A stretch of DNA of 64,000 nt from JANQFV01 sp964468185 (GTDB lineage: Bacteria > Planctomycetota > Phycisphaerae > UBA1845 > Fen-1342). This document shows, in pieces, positions 8,708 to 17,603 of this stretch. The position numbers and the translations under genes are program-made. The notes below the pieces were generated by a model. The model saw nothing but the letters and a program-made list of their open reading frames with translations. It was not told the origin of the DNA and did not search any database. The DNA lies in NCBI GenBank assembly GCA_964468185.1, contig CAYXTR010000005.1:62001-126000 (forward strand), given 5' to 3'. Within the stretch, counting starts at the first letter, position 1. Every line of letters starts with the position of its first letter.

Positions 8708-9235
8708 ATGGCAGACGAACCGGAAGCAGTAGAAGGTCAATCGGGGCGCAAGAAGCCCCGCATACCGAAGACGGCGATGATTGTCGCGGCGGTGACCGTG
8801 GTTGAGGCGATCATCTTTTTCGTGGTGTTCAAGGTGGCCGGAGGTGGTCCTGAGCCGGCGTATGGTGAGCGTGGTGAGACCGTGATCGAAGGCGAGGAGC
8901 CGGCCGAGCCGGGGACGGCGGAGGTTACGCTGCTTAAGGGGTTCAAGGCGCCGAACTTTGCCAGCGGCCGGATGTACATTTATGAACTCGACGTGAGTGT
9001 CGTGGTGCAGGCGAAGAACGCGGAACTCATGGAAACGATTGCCATGGAGCGTGGGGGAGAGATTGGCGACCGGGTTGGGCAGACGATCCGCAGTGCTTCG
9101 GACCGGATGTTGACGGAGAGCGACTTACGGGCGTTGCGGCAGCAGTTGCTGGAAAGTCTGCAGCGGATTGTTGAAGACGACGAGTTGATCCTGCGGGTGT
9201 TGATTCCGCGGTATGTGCGGATTCGGTCGGACTAG
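8708..9235 (+). CDS. fliL: Flagellar basal-body protein FliL
   Basis: FliL is a single-pass inner-membrane protein that surrounds stator units and affects motor output. The 175-residue product has a short cytoplasmic tail, a membrane segment (about residues 23-43, MIVAAVTVVEAIIFFVVFKV), an acidic linker and a periplasmic domain. The domain ends with the typical FliL pattern IRSASDRMLTESDLRALRQQ, then a final strand (LILRVLIPRYVRI). The usual last phenylalanine-rich strand (VYFTEFVIQ) is replaced by this shorter ending. The next gene is the unusual fliN rather than fliM. Confidence 0.87.
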   Translation: MADEPEAVEGQSGRKKPRIPKTAMIVAAVTVVEAIIFFVVFKVAGGGPEPAYGERGETVIEGEEPAEPGTAEVTLLKGFKAPNFASGRMYIYELDVSVVVQAKNAELMETIAMERGGEIGDRVGQTIRSASDRMLTESDLRALRQQLLESLQRIVEDDELILRVLIPRYVRIRSD

Positions 9236-9249
9236 AGAGCCCAGGGTAG

Positions 9250-9274
9250 CATCGGTCGCAAGCCGGTGCCACAG
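9250..9274 (+). repeat. Imperfect palindromic repeat, copy 1, just before fliN
   Basis: The 25-base segment ending GCCGGTGCCACAG matches the segment at 38348-38372 at 21 of 25 positions. It contains an imperfect inverted repeat around CGGTCGCAAGCCG. Both copies end within about 20 bases of a start codon on the same strand. I see no third copy in the window. Confidence 0.5.
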
Positions 9275-9284
9275 ATGAGTGACA

Positions 9285-10445
9285 ATGGCAGACGAACCGA
9301 ACAAGCCTGAAGAAGAGCAGACGCCGACGCCTGATGAGGCGGAATCGCAGACGCCGGAGAATGCTGCCGAGCAACCGGACACGAGTGCGGATGCGGGAAG
9401 TCCGGGTGAGGAAGCTGCGGCGGAGCAGGCGGCCGAGACGCCGAGTGCGTCGACGGACGAGGCCGGTGCCGCGGCGGATGATGCGGATGGTACTGCTGAT
9501 GGCGCTGCTGACGATGCGGACGCTTCGTCGTCGGCGGAAGGCGCCTCTGCGGGAGACTCCGCGGCTGAAACGCCGACCGCGGAGGCGAGGGCCGACGAAT
9601 CGACGGCGGAGGCGCCGGCCGAAGAGCCGACAGCTGACGCACAAGGTGGCGACGGCGGTGTGGAAGAACCTGAAGAGACGCTAGAGCCGACGCGGGCGGA
9701 ATCTCTGGCGACGGCGGCGGAAGGTGAGAGCGCATCGCCGACGGATGGGGATGATGGTGGCAACACACTGAGCCAGGGCGAATTGGATGCCTTGGCTGCG
9801 CAACTGAGCGAAGCGGGTGGGGGTGGGGCGGAAGCAGAAGGCACGGCTGCGGATGGGGGTGGATCCAACACGATTGATCAGAACGAGCTCGATGCACTGA
9901 CGGCGCAGTTTGAGTCCGACAAGGCGGCAGGCAAAGATGTGCCTGACAATGTGGTGAGTGCGGAAGAGTTGGCCGCGGCAGGTGGTGGTGGCGAGGCGCT
10001 GGAGGATCCGATTGCGGCGGCCATGGCAGAGGCCATCGCGGCGGAGACGGGCGGCGCGTCTGAGCAGGCTGCCCCGCAGGGCGAGGCGAAGCCGTCGGTC
10101 GTGGGCAATACGCCGGTCACGGTCTCGGCTGATGATGCGAGTGAGTTTGCTCCGCCGGAGCTGGGCGCCGGTGATGAAGGCGAGACGGGCGCTATTGAGC
10201 TACTCGACGACGTACAGCTCGATGTGAAGATCGAGCTGGGGCGCACATACATGTACATCGAGGATGTCCTGCGGCTCGGAACGGGCTCGGTTGTCGAGCT
10301 CGACAAGCTGGCGGGTGATCCGGTTGATATTTTTGTCAATGAACGACTGATCGCACGCGGCGAGGTGCTCGTACTGAACGACAACTTCTGTGTGCGGATC
10401 AACAGCATTCACAGTCCGATTCCCGAGCCTGAACCACAAGGTTAG
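9285..10445 (+). CDS. fliN: Motor switch protein FliN with acidic extension and two FliM-type peptides
   Basis: FliN forms the base of the C-ring. Here about 80 C-terminal residues (roughly 305-384: LLDDVQLDVKIELGRTYMYI onward, ending with GEVLVLNDNFCVRI) form the SpoA domain of FliN. The first 300 residues are acidic, Ala/Glu/Thr-rich and probably disordered. Within them are LSQGELDALAAQL (162-174) and IDQNELDALTAQF (197-209), both close to the FliM N-terminal CheY-binding peptide LSQxEIDALL. Typical FliN has 80-140 residues and lacks this peptide. I chose the ATG at 9285 over an in-frame GTG at 9279 because it gives MADEP, the same start as the preceding FliL. No fliM lies nearby, so this may be a FliM/FliN hybrid that plays FliY-like roles. 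Confidence 0.85.
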   Translation: MADEPNKPEEEQTPTPDEAESQTPENAAEQPDTSADAGSPGEEAAAEQAAETPSASTDEAGAAADDADGTADGAADDADASSSAEGASAGDSAAETPTAEARADESTAEAPAEEPTADAQGGDGGVEEPEETLEPTRAESLATAAEGESASPTDGDDGGNTLSQGELDALAAQLSEAGGGGAEAEGTAADGGGSNTIDQNELDALTAQFESDKAAGKDVPDNVVSAEELAAAGGGGEALEDPIAAAMAEAIAAETGGASEQAAPQGEAKPSVVGNTPVTVSADDASEFAPPELGAGDEGETGAIELLDDVQLDVKIELGRTYMYIEDVLRLGTGSVVELDKLAGDPVDIFVNERLIARGEVLVLNDNFCVRINSIHSPIPEPEPQG

Positions 10446-10457
10446 TCCCCAACCGCA

Positions 10458-11201
10458 ATGGAGTGCAGTGTGCCAAGGATGGCGTTGCTGGGTTTGGCGG
10501 TCGCATATGTTACGTCCGCAGTGGCGTTGGGTCAGGAGTGGCCCGCGTCCGGAACAGCTGGCGCTGGTGTGTCCGAGATGGTGGCGGGCACGGCGGCGCC
10601 GGGGATGCTGGATGATCCGTGGTCGTCGCCGGAAATCGCGCCACGGATGGATGCGCGACCGCTGCAGCGTGCGAATCCGGGGGCGGCAGTCCTGACCCCG
10701 AAGGAAGCGCAGTCGGGCGAGGGGCACTCGTGGGTGCGTACGACGATGGCACTGGGTGCCGTAGTGGCGTTGATCGTGCTGTTGGGCTGGGGATATCGGG
10801 TGGTGGCGAATGGTGGCCAGTTGCGGTTGCCGTTGCGGGGGCGACATCCGAATCTGATTGAGGTGTTAAGTCGGACGAATTTGTCGCCGCGGCAATCGGT
10901 TTGTCTGGTGCGGATTGGTCCGCGCATGGTGCTGTTGGGATTGACGCAGGATGCGGTGCGGGCGTTGGACGTGATTGACGATGCGGACCTGACGGCCCAG
11001 TTGGCCGGGGAGGCGGCCCGCGGGCGGGCGGACAGCAGCACGGCGGCGTTTGCTGCCTGCCTGGAGGAGGAGGCGCAGCCCTATCGACGTGCGGGACACG
11101 AGGACCTGGACGAGACGACATTGCCGGAGGAGCAGCAGGTGCTCGGGATTCGAGAGAAGCTGGCGGGGACGATCGAGAAATTGCGCGCGACGGCCGGTTA
11201 G
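10458..11201 (+). CDS. fliO: Flagellar export protein FliO
   Basis: FliO is an inner-membrane protein that aids assembly of the FliP ring during export-gate formation. The 247-residue product has an N-terminal hydrophobic signal-like segment, a Gly/Pro/Ala-rich periplasmic stretch, a membrane helix (about residues 95-117, MALGAVVALIVLLGWGYRVV) and a cytoplasmic domain with the FliO pattern IEVLSRTNLSPRQSVCLVRI followed by GPRMVLLGLT. A second start at 10479 would remove seven residues and fits a signal peptide equally well. The gene precedes fliP, as usual. Confidence 0.85.
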   Translation: MECSVPRMALLGLAVAYVTSAVALGQEWPASGTAGAGVSEMVAGTAAPGMLDDPWSSPEIAPRMDARPLQRANPGAAVLTPKEAQSGEGHSWVRTTMALGAVVALIVLLGWGYRVVANGGQLRLPLRGRHPNLIEVLSRTNLSPRQSVCLVRIGPRMVLLGLTQDAVRALDVIDDADLTAQLAGEAARGRADSSTAAFAACLEEEAQPYRRAGHEDLDETTLPEEQQVLGIREKLAGTIEKLRATAG

Positions 11202-11259
11202 TGGCCGTGGGTACATGGGCGGCGGAGCTGCCCGGAATCAGGACCAGGGAGTGGTCGCG

Positions 11260-12195
11260 ATGACCTGTCAAGACGGTCATCACAATCTGCCTCGGTGGCC
11301 GGGATGCACCGGAACAAGCGTGCTGGTGCGTTGTCTGCGCATGCGATCAAGGCCGCTGCTTTTCATGGTTCTAGTGGTGTGGCTGGTGGTGTCGCCGGCG
11401 ACGGTGCGGGGGCAGGCGGCGGACGTGATGGGGCCGCCTGCTGTTGCGGCCGGGGATGCGAACGCGGCGAGTGCGCCGGATGCTGGGCCGTTGTATGTGC
11501 CGGATCTGAATAACATCCTGCCCAAGGCGAACAGTCGGGAGTCGCTCAGCAACTCGCTGCAAATTCTGGTATTGCTGACACTGCTGACGGTGCTGCCCAG
11601 CATTGTGCTGATGATGACGTCGTTTGTGCGCATGCTGGTGGTCCTGGTGTTGCTGCGGCAGGCGTTGGGAACACAGCAATTGCCGCCGTCGCAGGTGCTG
11701 GTGGGGCTGGCGCTATTTCTGACGATTCTGGTGATGGCGCCTACGGGGCAGCGCGTTCACGAGCGGGCGATTCAGCCCTATCTGGCGGGGAATCTCGGTC
11801 AGCTCGACGCCGTTGAGGTTGCCGGTGGTGAGATGCGCACGTTCATGTTCAAGCAGATTGTCTCGTCCGGCAACGAGCAGGACGTGTACCTGATGTATGA
11901 GTATGCGACCAACGAGACGGTGCCGGAGGGTGAGCTGCTCGATCAGCGGGATGTGCCGATGACGGCGCTCATACCGGCATTCATGCTGAGTGAGCTCAAG
12001 ACGGCTTTCATCATCGGGTTTCGGATTTACCTGCCGTTTCTGGTGATCGACATGGTTATTGCGACGGTGCTGGTATCGATGGGCATGATGATGTTGCCGC
12101 CGATTCTGATCTCGGTGCCGTTCAAGCTGTTGTTGTTCGTGCTGGCGGATGGCTGGCATCTGGTGGCGGGGGCGTTGATGGCCAGTGTGAGTTGA
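11260..12195 (+). CDS. fliP: Flagellar export gate protein FliP
   Basis: FliP is the main subunit of the helical FliP5Q4R1 export gate. The product, about 311 residues from this start, carries a cleavable signal-type segment (RPLLFMVLVVWLVVSPATVR), a Pro/Ala-rich periplasmic stretch, then the FliP domain with LLTVLPSIVLMMTSFVRMLV, the VLLRQALGTQQ..P.QVLVGLALFLT pattern and the C-terminal TAFIIGFRIYLPFLVIDMVI and GMMMLPPILISVPFKLLLFV. ATG at 11260 was chosen because AGGGAG lies eight bases upstream. ATG at 11341 is an alternative that leaves a shorter signal peptide. The frame is open further upstream into fliO without a better start. Confidence 0.94.
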   Translation: MTCQDGHHNLPRWPGCTGTSVLVRCLRMRSRPLLFMVLVVWLVVSPATVRGQAADVMGPPAVAAGDANAASAPDAGPLYVPDLNNILPKANSRESLSNSLQILVLLTLLTVLPSIVLMMTSFVRMLVVLVLLRQALGTQQLPPSQVLVGLALFLTILVMAPTGQRVHERAIQPYLAGNLGQLDAVEVAGGEMRTFMFKQIVSSGNEQDVYLMYEYATNETVPEGELLDQRDVPMTALIPAFMLSELKTAFIIGFRIYLPFLVIDMVIATVLVSMGMMMLPPILISVPFKLLLFVLADGWHLVAGALMASVS

Positions 12196-12209
12196 AGAGG
12201 TAGTGGGCG

Positions 12210-12464
12210 ATGGACATGACGGCTGCGCTGGATATCGGGCGCGAGACGCTGCTGACGACCCTGACCATTGCGGGACCGGTGCTGGCGGTGGGGCTGGTGG
12301 TTGGCTTGGGGATCAGTCTGGTGCAGACGGTGACGCAGATTCAGGATCAGACGCTCAGCATCGTGCCGAAGATTGTGGCGATGATCGGTGCGGCGATCTT
12401 TTTCATTCCATGGCTGGCGCAGCGGCTGGTGGAATACACGCAGTACATGTTCGCGATGCAGTAG
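12210..12464 (+). CDS. fliQ: Flagellar export gate protein FliQ
   Basis: FliQ is a small two-helix membrane protein of the export gate. The 84-residue product has the family's normal length, two hydrophobic helices, and the conserved QTVTQIQDQTLSIVPKIVAM segment (QAxTQIQExTLxFVPK). It sits between fliP and fliR, the invariant order, with a 14-base gap after fliP. Confidence 0.96.
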   Translation: MDMTAALDIGRETLLTTLTIAGPVLAVGLVVGLGISLVQTVTQIQDQTLSIVPKIVAMIGAAIFFIPWLAQRLVEYTQYMFAMQ

Positions 12465-12503
12465 TGACCGGCAGGAGACAGTCTGTGACGAGGGACGCAG
12501 CGG

Positions 12504-13286
12504 ATGCCGTTTGAACTGGTGGGCCAGTACCTGAATCTGCCGCTTTTCGCCCTGGTTGCGTCGCGTCTGGGTGGGCTGATCATGTTTCAGCCGGTGCTCG
12601 GGGCGATGTCGATTCCGGTGCGGGTGCGGGCGATGTTTGTACTGGGGCTGGCGGCGCTGATGGTGCCGCTGGTGGAGTTTCCGGCGGCGGCCCCGGATAC
12701 GCCGCTGGGGTTGCTGCTCGCAATGGTATGGGAGTTGCTGTTGGGGGCGATCATCGGGCTTGTGACGGCAGTTTGTTTCCTGGGACTGCAATGGGGCGGC
12801 ATGTTGCTGGCGCTGGAGGCGGGGATGGCGTTCGGGCGCGTGGCGGATCCGAACACGCACCAGAACGAGACGTATGTCAGCATTTTCTATGTGCAGCTTG
12901 GGGTGGTGTTGTTTCTGGTGTTGGGTGGACATCGGGCGCTGCTGACGTGCTGTTTGGATACGTTCGAGACGATTCCACTGCTGGGGGCGGCGGATTTTGT
13001 GCTGCCGGGTGTGGATGTGCTATTGCAGGCCTTGGCGCTGAGCGGTCACGTGGCCTTTCGGGTTGCGGCACCGGCACTGCTGGCCTTGTTTCTGGTGAAC
13101 ATGGCGATGGGATTTATTCAGCGCACGATGCCGCAGTTCAACATCATTGCGATCGGGTTCTCGCTGAAGTCCATGATCGCATTCATGATCATGGCGGTTT
13201 CGCTACCCGCGGCAGCGGAGGGATTCGTGCAGTCGGTGGAGCATGCGTACTTGTGGTTGAATGAGATGATTGGTGTGACGCGTTAG
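12504..13286 (+). CDS. fliR: Flagellar export gate protein FliR
   Basis: FliR completes the export gate with FliP and FliQ and binds FlhB. The 260-residue product is strongly hydrophobic with about six membrane helices. It has the FliR patterns VASRLGGLIMFQPVLGAMSI and VRVRAMFVLGLAALMVP near the N-terminus and MGFIQRTMPQFNIIAIGFSL (typically RxxPqxNvfxiGxPlk) near the C-terminus. The length matches the family. It is followed 15 bases later by flhB, its partner. Confidence 0.95.
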   Translation: MPFELVGQYLNLPLFALVASRLGGLIMFQPVLGAMSIPVRVRAMFVLGLAALMVPLVEFPAAAPDTPLGLLLAMVWELLLGAIIGLVTAVCFLGLQWGGMLLALEAGMAFGRVADPNTHQNETYVSIFYVQLGVVLFLVLGGHRALLTCCLDTFETIPLLGAADFVLPGVDVLLQALALSGHVAFRVAAPALLALFLVNMAMGFIQRTMPQFNIIAIGFSLKSMIAFMIMAVSLPAAAEGFVQSVEHAYLWLNEMIGVTR

Positions 13287-13301
13287 TGGGAGTCGGGCCC
13301 G

Positions 13302-14363
13302 ATGTCCAACGACGATGCCGGAGAAAAAACGGAACAACCAACGCCGCGGCGCCGGCAGGAGGCGCGGGAGGAGGGTCAGGTTGCGCGGAGTATGGACCTG
13401 ACTGCGGCGATTGCGCTTCTGGGTGCGCTGGTGACGTTGCGTCTGCTTGGGCCGTACATGCTGGAGGCGATGCTGGGGCTGACACGGGCGCTGGGTGATA
13501 CGCCACAGGTTTCGTCGATCGACCTGTTGCGCTGGATCAAGCGGGCGGCGTATGCGGCGGCGCAGATGACGCTGCCGTTCATGGCGCTGCTGGTGGTGAT
13601 CACGGTGGCGGCCACGGCCGCGCAGTCGGGGTTGCTGCTCACCTGGAAGAAGTTGGCGTTGAAGCCGGAGCGGATCAATCCGGTGTCGGGTTTCAAGCGA
13701 CTGTTCTCAGGGGATGCGTTGTCGCGGCTGGCGGTGGGTCTATTGAAGATCGGGGCGGTGGCGGGCGTGGCTTATCTGACGATCGCCGGCGGGATCACGG
13801 AGGTGCTGTCGACGGGTGTGCTGGATGCGGGGGGGGTGTTCACGAAGAGTTCGGAGATGCTGTTCGATCTGGCGTTGAAGCTGGGGCTGGTCTTGCTGGC
13901 GTTGGGAGTGCTGGACTACGCGATTCAGCGGTGGAAGCTGGAGAAGCAACTGCGGATGAGCAAGCAGGAGATCCGCGACGAGATGAAGAAGATGGAAGGC
14001 GATCCGCTGCTCAAGCAGCGTCGACGGCAGATGCAGCAACGCATCGCCCAGCAGCGGATCAATGCCGAGGTGCCGCGGGCGGATGTGGTCGTGACCAACC
14101 CGACGCATTTTGCCGTGGCGCTGCGTTATGACGAGAGCGCGATGACGGCGCCGAAGGTGACGGCGAAAGGGAAGGACTTTCTGGCGCAGCGGATTCGGGA
14201 ATTGGCGCAGCTTCACGGTGTGCCCGTCGTGCAGCGGCCGCCGCTGGCACGGGCGCTGTACAGCGGTGTTGAGGTGGGGCAGGAAGTACCGCCGCAGTTC
14301 TACAAGGCGGTCGCGGAGTTGTTGGCGTATGCGTACCAGGTGACGGGAAGAGCGGCCGGGTAG
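13302..14363 (+). CDS. flhB: Flagellar export switch protein FlhB
   Basis: FlhB opens the export gate, and its autocleaving cytoplasmic domain changes substrate specificity when the hook is complete. The 353-residue product begins with the conserved EKTEQPTPRRRQEAREEGQV, has four membrane helices, and contains the NPTH autocleavage motif in VVTNPTHFAVAL at about residue 266. The downstream PPLARALYSGVEVGQEVPPQ is also conserved. The switch partner FliK is encoded upstream at 4596-5909. All functional motifs look intact. Confidence 0.97.
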   Translation: MSNDDAGEKTEQPTPRRRQEAREEGQVARSMDLTAAIALLGALVTLRLLGPYMLEAMLGLTRALGDTPQVSSIDLLRWIKRAAYAAAQMTLPFMALLVVITVAATAAQSGLLLTWKKLALKPERINPVSGFKRLFSGDALSRLAVGLLKIGAVAGVAYLTIAGGITEVLSTGVLDAGGVFTKSSEMLFDLALKLGLVLLALGVLDYAIQRWKLEKQLRMSKQEIRDEMKKMEGDPLLKQRRRQMQQRIAQQRINAEVPRADVVVTNPTHFAVALRYDESAMTAPKVTAKGKDFLAQRIRELAQLHGVPVVQRPPLARALYSGVEVGQEVPPQFYKAVAELLAYAYQVTGRAAG

Positions 14364-14371
14364 TGCCGTGA

Positions 14372-16513
14372 GTGCAGGAGTTCGGTGTTTTGGGCGGTCT
14401 ATTCGATAACAACCCGGTGATCATGTTTATCAGTCGGCATCGTGGCATGCTGTTTCCGGCGTGCGCGGCGCTGCTGATTTTCGTGATCCTGATTCCGTTG
14501 CCGACGGCGCTACTGGACTTCATGCTGTTGATCAACATTCTCCTGACGACCATCGTGCTGATGACGGTGATGTACCTGCGGGGGCCGCTCGAGTTCTCGA
14601 GTTTTCCGTCGCTGCTGCTGGCGATGACGTTGTTACGGCTGGTATTGAATACGGCTACGACGCGGTTGATTCTGTCGAACGGGGCGGATGGCACCGCGGC
14701 GGCCGGAGCGGTGATCGAGACGTTTGGTGCGTTCGTGGCGGCGAATTCGCTGGCGGTGGGGATTATCATGTTCGTGATCATCACGGTGATTCAGTTCGTG
14801 GTCATCACGAAGGGTGCGACGCGCATCGCTGAGGTGGCGGCCCGCTTCACGCTCGATGGCATGCCCGGCAAGCAGATGGCGATTGACGCCGATTTGAATG
14901 CCGGCATTATCAACGAGCAGGAGGCGAAGCGGCGGCGCGAGGAGGTGTCACGGGAAGCCGACTTCTACGGGGCCATGGACGGTGCCAGCAAGTTTGTGCG
15001 TGGGGACGCGATTGCGGGCATCATCATCACGTTTGTGAATATTCTCGGTGGGCTCTATGTCGGCATGGTCGATGGCGGCATGTCGCTGACTGAATCGCTG
15101 GAGGTGTACACGAAGCTGACCATTGGCGACGGGCTGGTCAGCCAGATCCCGGCGTTCATCGTTTCGGTCGGCGCCGGTATGTTGGTGACGCGGAGCACCG
15201 GGCGGACGAACATGGGTGAGGAGGTACTGGGGCAGCTCCTGTCGCGGCCGACGGCGCTGTTGCTGGCGGGTGGGTTTCTGTGTGTGCTGATGTTCACGCC
15301 GTTGCCGAAGTTTCCGCTGATGACGATGGCTGTTGGTTGTGGCTCGCTGGCGTACTTCCTGCACCGCAGTACGAAGGTGGCGGCGCAGCGGAAGGTGACG
15401 GAGGAGAAGACGCGCAAACGGGCGGAGCCGGAGAAGATCGAGTCGCATCTGCTGGTGGATCCGCTGGAGTTGCAGGTGGGGTTTGCGCTGGTGCGGCTGG
15501 TCGATCGAACTCGGGGCGGGGACATGCTTGACCGGATTGCGTCGATTCGCAAGCAGCTTGCCACCGAGCTGGGGCTCGTCGTGCCGCCGGTGCGGATTCG
15601 GGATAATGCGGAGTTGCAGCCGAATCAGTATCGCGTGCTGCTGCGGGGTGAGGAGATTGCCCGGGGTGATCTGTATCCGGATCAGTTTCTGGCAATCGAC
15701 TCCGGACTGGCGGGGCAGCCTTTGCAGGGGGTGGAGGTGCGGGAGCCGGCGTTTGGCTTACGGGCGTGGTGGATCGCGGGTGAGCAGCGCGAGCATGCGG
15801 AGCGGCTGAGCTACACCGTGGTTGAGGCCTCCGGGGTGCTGGCGACGCACTTGACGGAGCTGGCCAAGCGGCACGCGGCGGATCTGCTGACGCGGGCGGG
15901 CACGCAGAATCTGCTGGACAATCTGAAGCAGCGTAATGCGGGGTTGGTCGACGAAGTCGTACCGAACCTGCTGAAGGTCGGCGAGGTGCAGAAGGTGCTG
16001 CAGAATCTGCTGGCCGAGCGGGTGCCGATTCGGGACCTGGAGACGGTACTGGAGACGCTCGGGGACTGGGCGCCGAAGACGAAGGATGTCGAGATCCTCA
16101 CTGAGTATGCGCGAAACGGTCTGGCGCGGACGATCTGCTCGCAGTACAAGGATGCTGATGGGGTGATTCACGTCGTGACGCTGGATCCGGCGACGGAGGA
16201 CTACATTCAGGCGAACATCCAACGGCTGGAACATGGTTCATCGTTGGCCGTACCGCCGGACAGGCAGTCACAACTGGCGATGCGCATGCGGCAGCAGGTG
16301 GATGCGGCGAGTTCGTCGACGGGCGGGAACCCGATTGCGGTATTGTGTTCGCCGCAGGTACGGCTGTGGACGCGGCGGATGATTGAACCCGTATTGCCGC
16401 AGACGCCGGTGTTGGGATTGAACGAGATTGTGCGGGGGATAGATGTGCAAGCTCATGGAGTGGTGAGTATTGAGTTACAACGTGCGGACATTCCGCGCCC
16501 GGTCCATGCGTGA
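14372..16513 (+). CDS. flhA: Flagellar export gate protein FlhA
   Basis: FlhA forms a nonameric ring whose cytoplasmic domain receives export cargo. The 713-residue product starts at GTG (14372). It has about eight membrane helices, including EFSSFPSLLLAMTLLRLVLN, and the conserved FHIPEP-family loop with TRIAEVAARFTLDGMPGKQM and AIDADLNAGIINEQEAKRRR. A cytoplasmic domain follows, containing TYVVVEASGVLATHL-type sequence and VLQNLLAERVPIRDL. The 3' end overlaps the start of flhF by 44 bases. Length and motifs are standard. Confidence 0.97.
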   Translation: MQEFGVLGGLFDNNPVIMFISRHRGMLFPACAALLIFVILIPLPTALLDFMLLINILLTTIVLMTVMYLRGPLEFSSFPSLLLAMTLLRLVLNTATTRLILSNGADGTAAAGAVIETFGAFVAANSLAVGIIMFVIITVIQFVVITKGATRIAEVAARFTLDGMPGKQMAIDADLNAGIINEQEAKRRREEVSREADFYGAMDGASKFVRGDAIAGIIITFVNILGGLYVGMVDGGMSLTESLEVYTKLTIGDGLVSQIPAFIVSVGAGMLVTRSTGRTNMGEEVLGQLLSRPTALLLAGGFLCVLMFTPLPKFPLMTMAVGCGSLAYFLHRSTKVAAQRKVTEEKTRKRAEPEKIESHLLVDPLELQVGFALVRLVDRTRGGDMLDRIASIRKQLATELGLVVPPVRIRDNAELQPNQYRVLLRGEEIARGDLYPDQFLAIDSGLAGQPLQGVEVREPAFGLRAWWIAGEQREHAERLSYTVVEASGVLATHLTELAKRHAADLLTRAGTQNLLDNLKQRNAGLVDEVVPNLLKVGEVQKVLQNLLAERVPIRDLETVLETLGDWAPKTKDVEILTEYARNGLARTICSQYKDADGVIHVVTLDPATEDYIQANIQRLEHGSSLAVPPDRQSQLAMRMRQQVDAASSSTGGNPIAVLCSPQVRLWTRRMIEPVLPQTPVLGLNEIVRGIDVQAHGVVSIELQRADIPRPVHA

Positions 16514-17576
16514 GGCGCTGGAAGCGGTCAAGCGGGCCCTCGGTGCTGAGGCGGTGATCTTGGGTACACGGACGGTGCCTGCGACGGGTCTCGCCGCGAT
16601 CACCGGGCAGCACATGGTGGAGATCACGGCTGCACCGGCGGGCGCCGCGCGGCCGGCGCGTCGGGCGGTACGGCCGGAGCGCGCCGGTGCCGCTGCCGCG
16701 ACGTCAGCCGCCGCAGCGGATGTGGGGGGTGCGTCTACCGAACGTTCACCCGTGGAAGGGGCGCAAAAGCCGCGCTGGGCGGTTCCGCAGCACATGTACC
16801 CGTACTATGTGCAGCTTGTGCAGAATGAAGTGGCGGACGAGATTGCCCAGCGGGTTGTTAGTCAGGTTGCGAAGGCGTTGCCCGCGGGGGTGTCCCCGAC
16901 GCGTGAAGCTGTGCACGGAGCGTTGCGAGAATACATCGCGCGTATGATTCCGGAAACATCAGGGGTAATGTTAGAGTCTGGTGCTTGTCGGCGGGTAGCG
17001 TTTGTGGGGCCGCCGGGGAGTGGCAAGACTACAGCGTTGGCGAAGATCGCGGCGCATTTCAAGCTTCGTGCGGGACGGAGTGTAGCCCTGCTGTCGCTGG
17101 ACATGAATCGTGTTGGTGGACATGAGCAGTTGCGGCATTACGCGGACGTGATTGATGTACCGGTATACAGGGCGCAGACCATAGGTGAGGTCAAGGCGTG
17201 CCTGAAGGAGATAGGGGATACGGAACTGCTGTTAATTGACTCGATGGGGGTGGGGCTGCGTGAGCACGGGCGTTTTGCGCGTTTGGCAACGTTGTTGCGT
17301 GCGGCGCGTCCGGATGAGACGCATCTGGTTCTGCCGGCGTCGTTAACGCCAGAAGTACAGGGACGTGTGGTAAGTGGGTTCAAGCCCCTCGGTGTGCAGC
17401 GTGTGTTCTTGACACATCTGGATGAGGTGGTCGGGCTGGGGATTATTCTAAACATGGTGATGCGTTTGGACATCAAGGTATCGTACTTGTCTCATGGTCA
17501 AAATGTGCCAAATGATCTGGAAGAAGCTTGCGGAAGTCGAGTGGCAGAGGTACTCTTATGTGCGGATGAGCAGTAA
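16470..17576 (+). CDS. flhF: Flagellar placement GTPase FlhF
   Basis: FlhF is an SRP-type GTPase that sets flagellar position and number. The 368-residue product has the B domain start (MSYNVRTFRARSMREALEAV), a Pro/Ala-rich linker, and the NG domain with G1 GPPGSGKT (residues 180-187) and DMNRVGGHEQLRHYA (211 onward, G2 region). The motif that is usually DTAG is DSMG (257-260), and the usual TKxD is THLD (315-318), so nucleotide specificity or hydrolysis may differ. TTG at 16470 was chosen because it gives the family N-terminus and has GGAG ten bases upstream inside flhA. flhG follows, the standard pairing. Confidence 0.9.
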   Translation: MSYNVRTFRARSMREALEAVKRALGAEAVILGTRTVPATGLAAITGQHMVEITAAPAGAARPARRAVRPERAGAAAATSAAAADVGGASTERSPVEGAQKPRWAVPQHMYPYYVQLVQNEVADEIAQRVVSQVAKALPAGVSPTREAVHGALREYIARMIPETSGVMLESGACRRVAFVGPPGSGKTTALAKIAAHFKLRAGRSVALLSLDMNRVGGHEQLRHYADVIDVPVYRAQTIGEVKACLKEIGDTELLLIDSMGVGLREHGRFARLATLLRAARPDETHLVLPASLTPEVQGRVVSGFKPLGVQRVFLTHLDEVVGLGIILNMVMRLDIKVSYLSHGQNVPNDLEEACGSRVAEVLLCADEQ

Positions 17577-17603
17577 CGCTGGAGGGGCTGTGGTCATCCG
17601 AAC

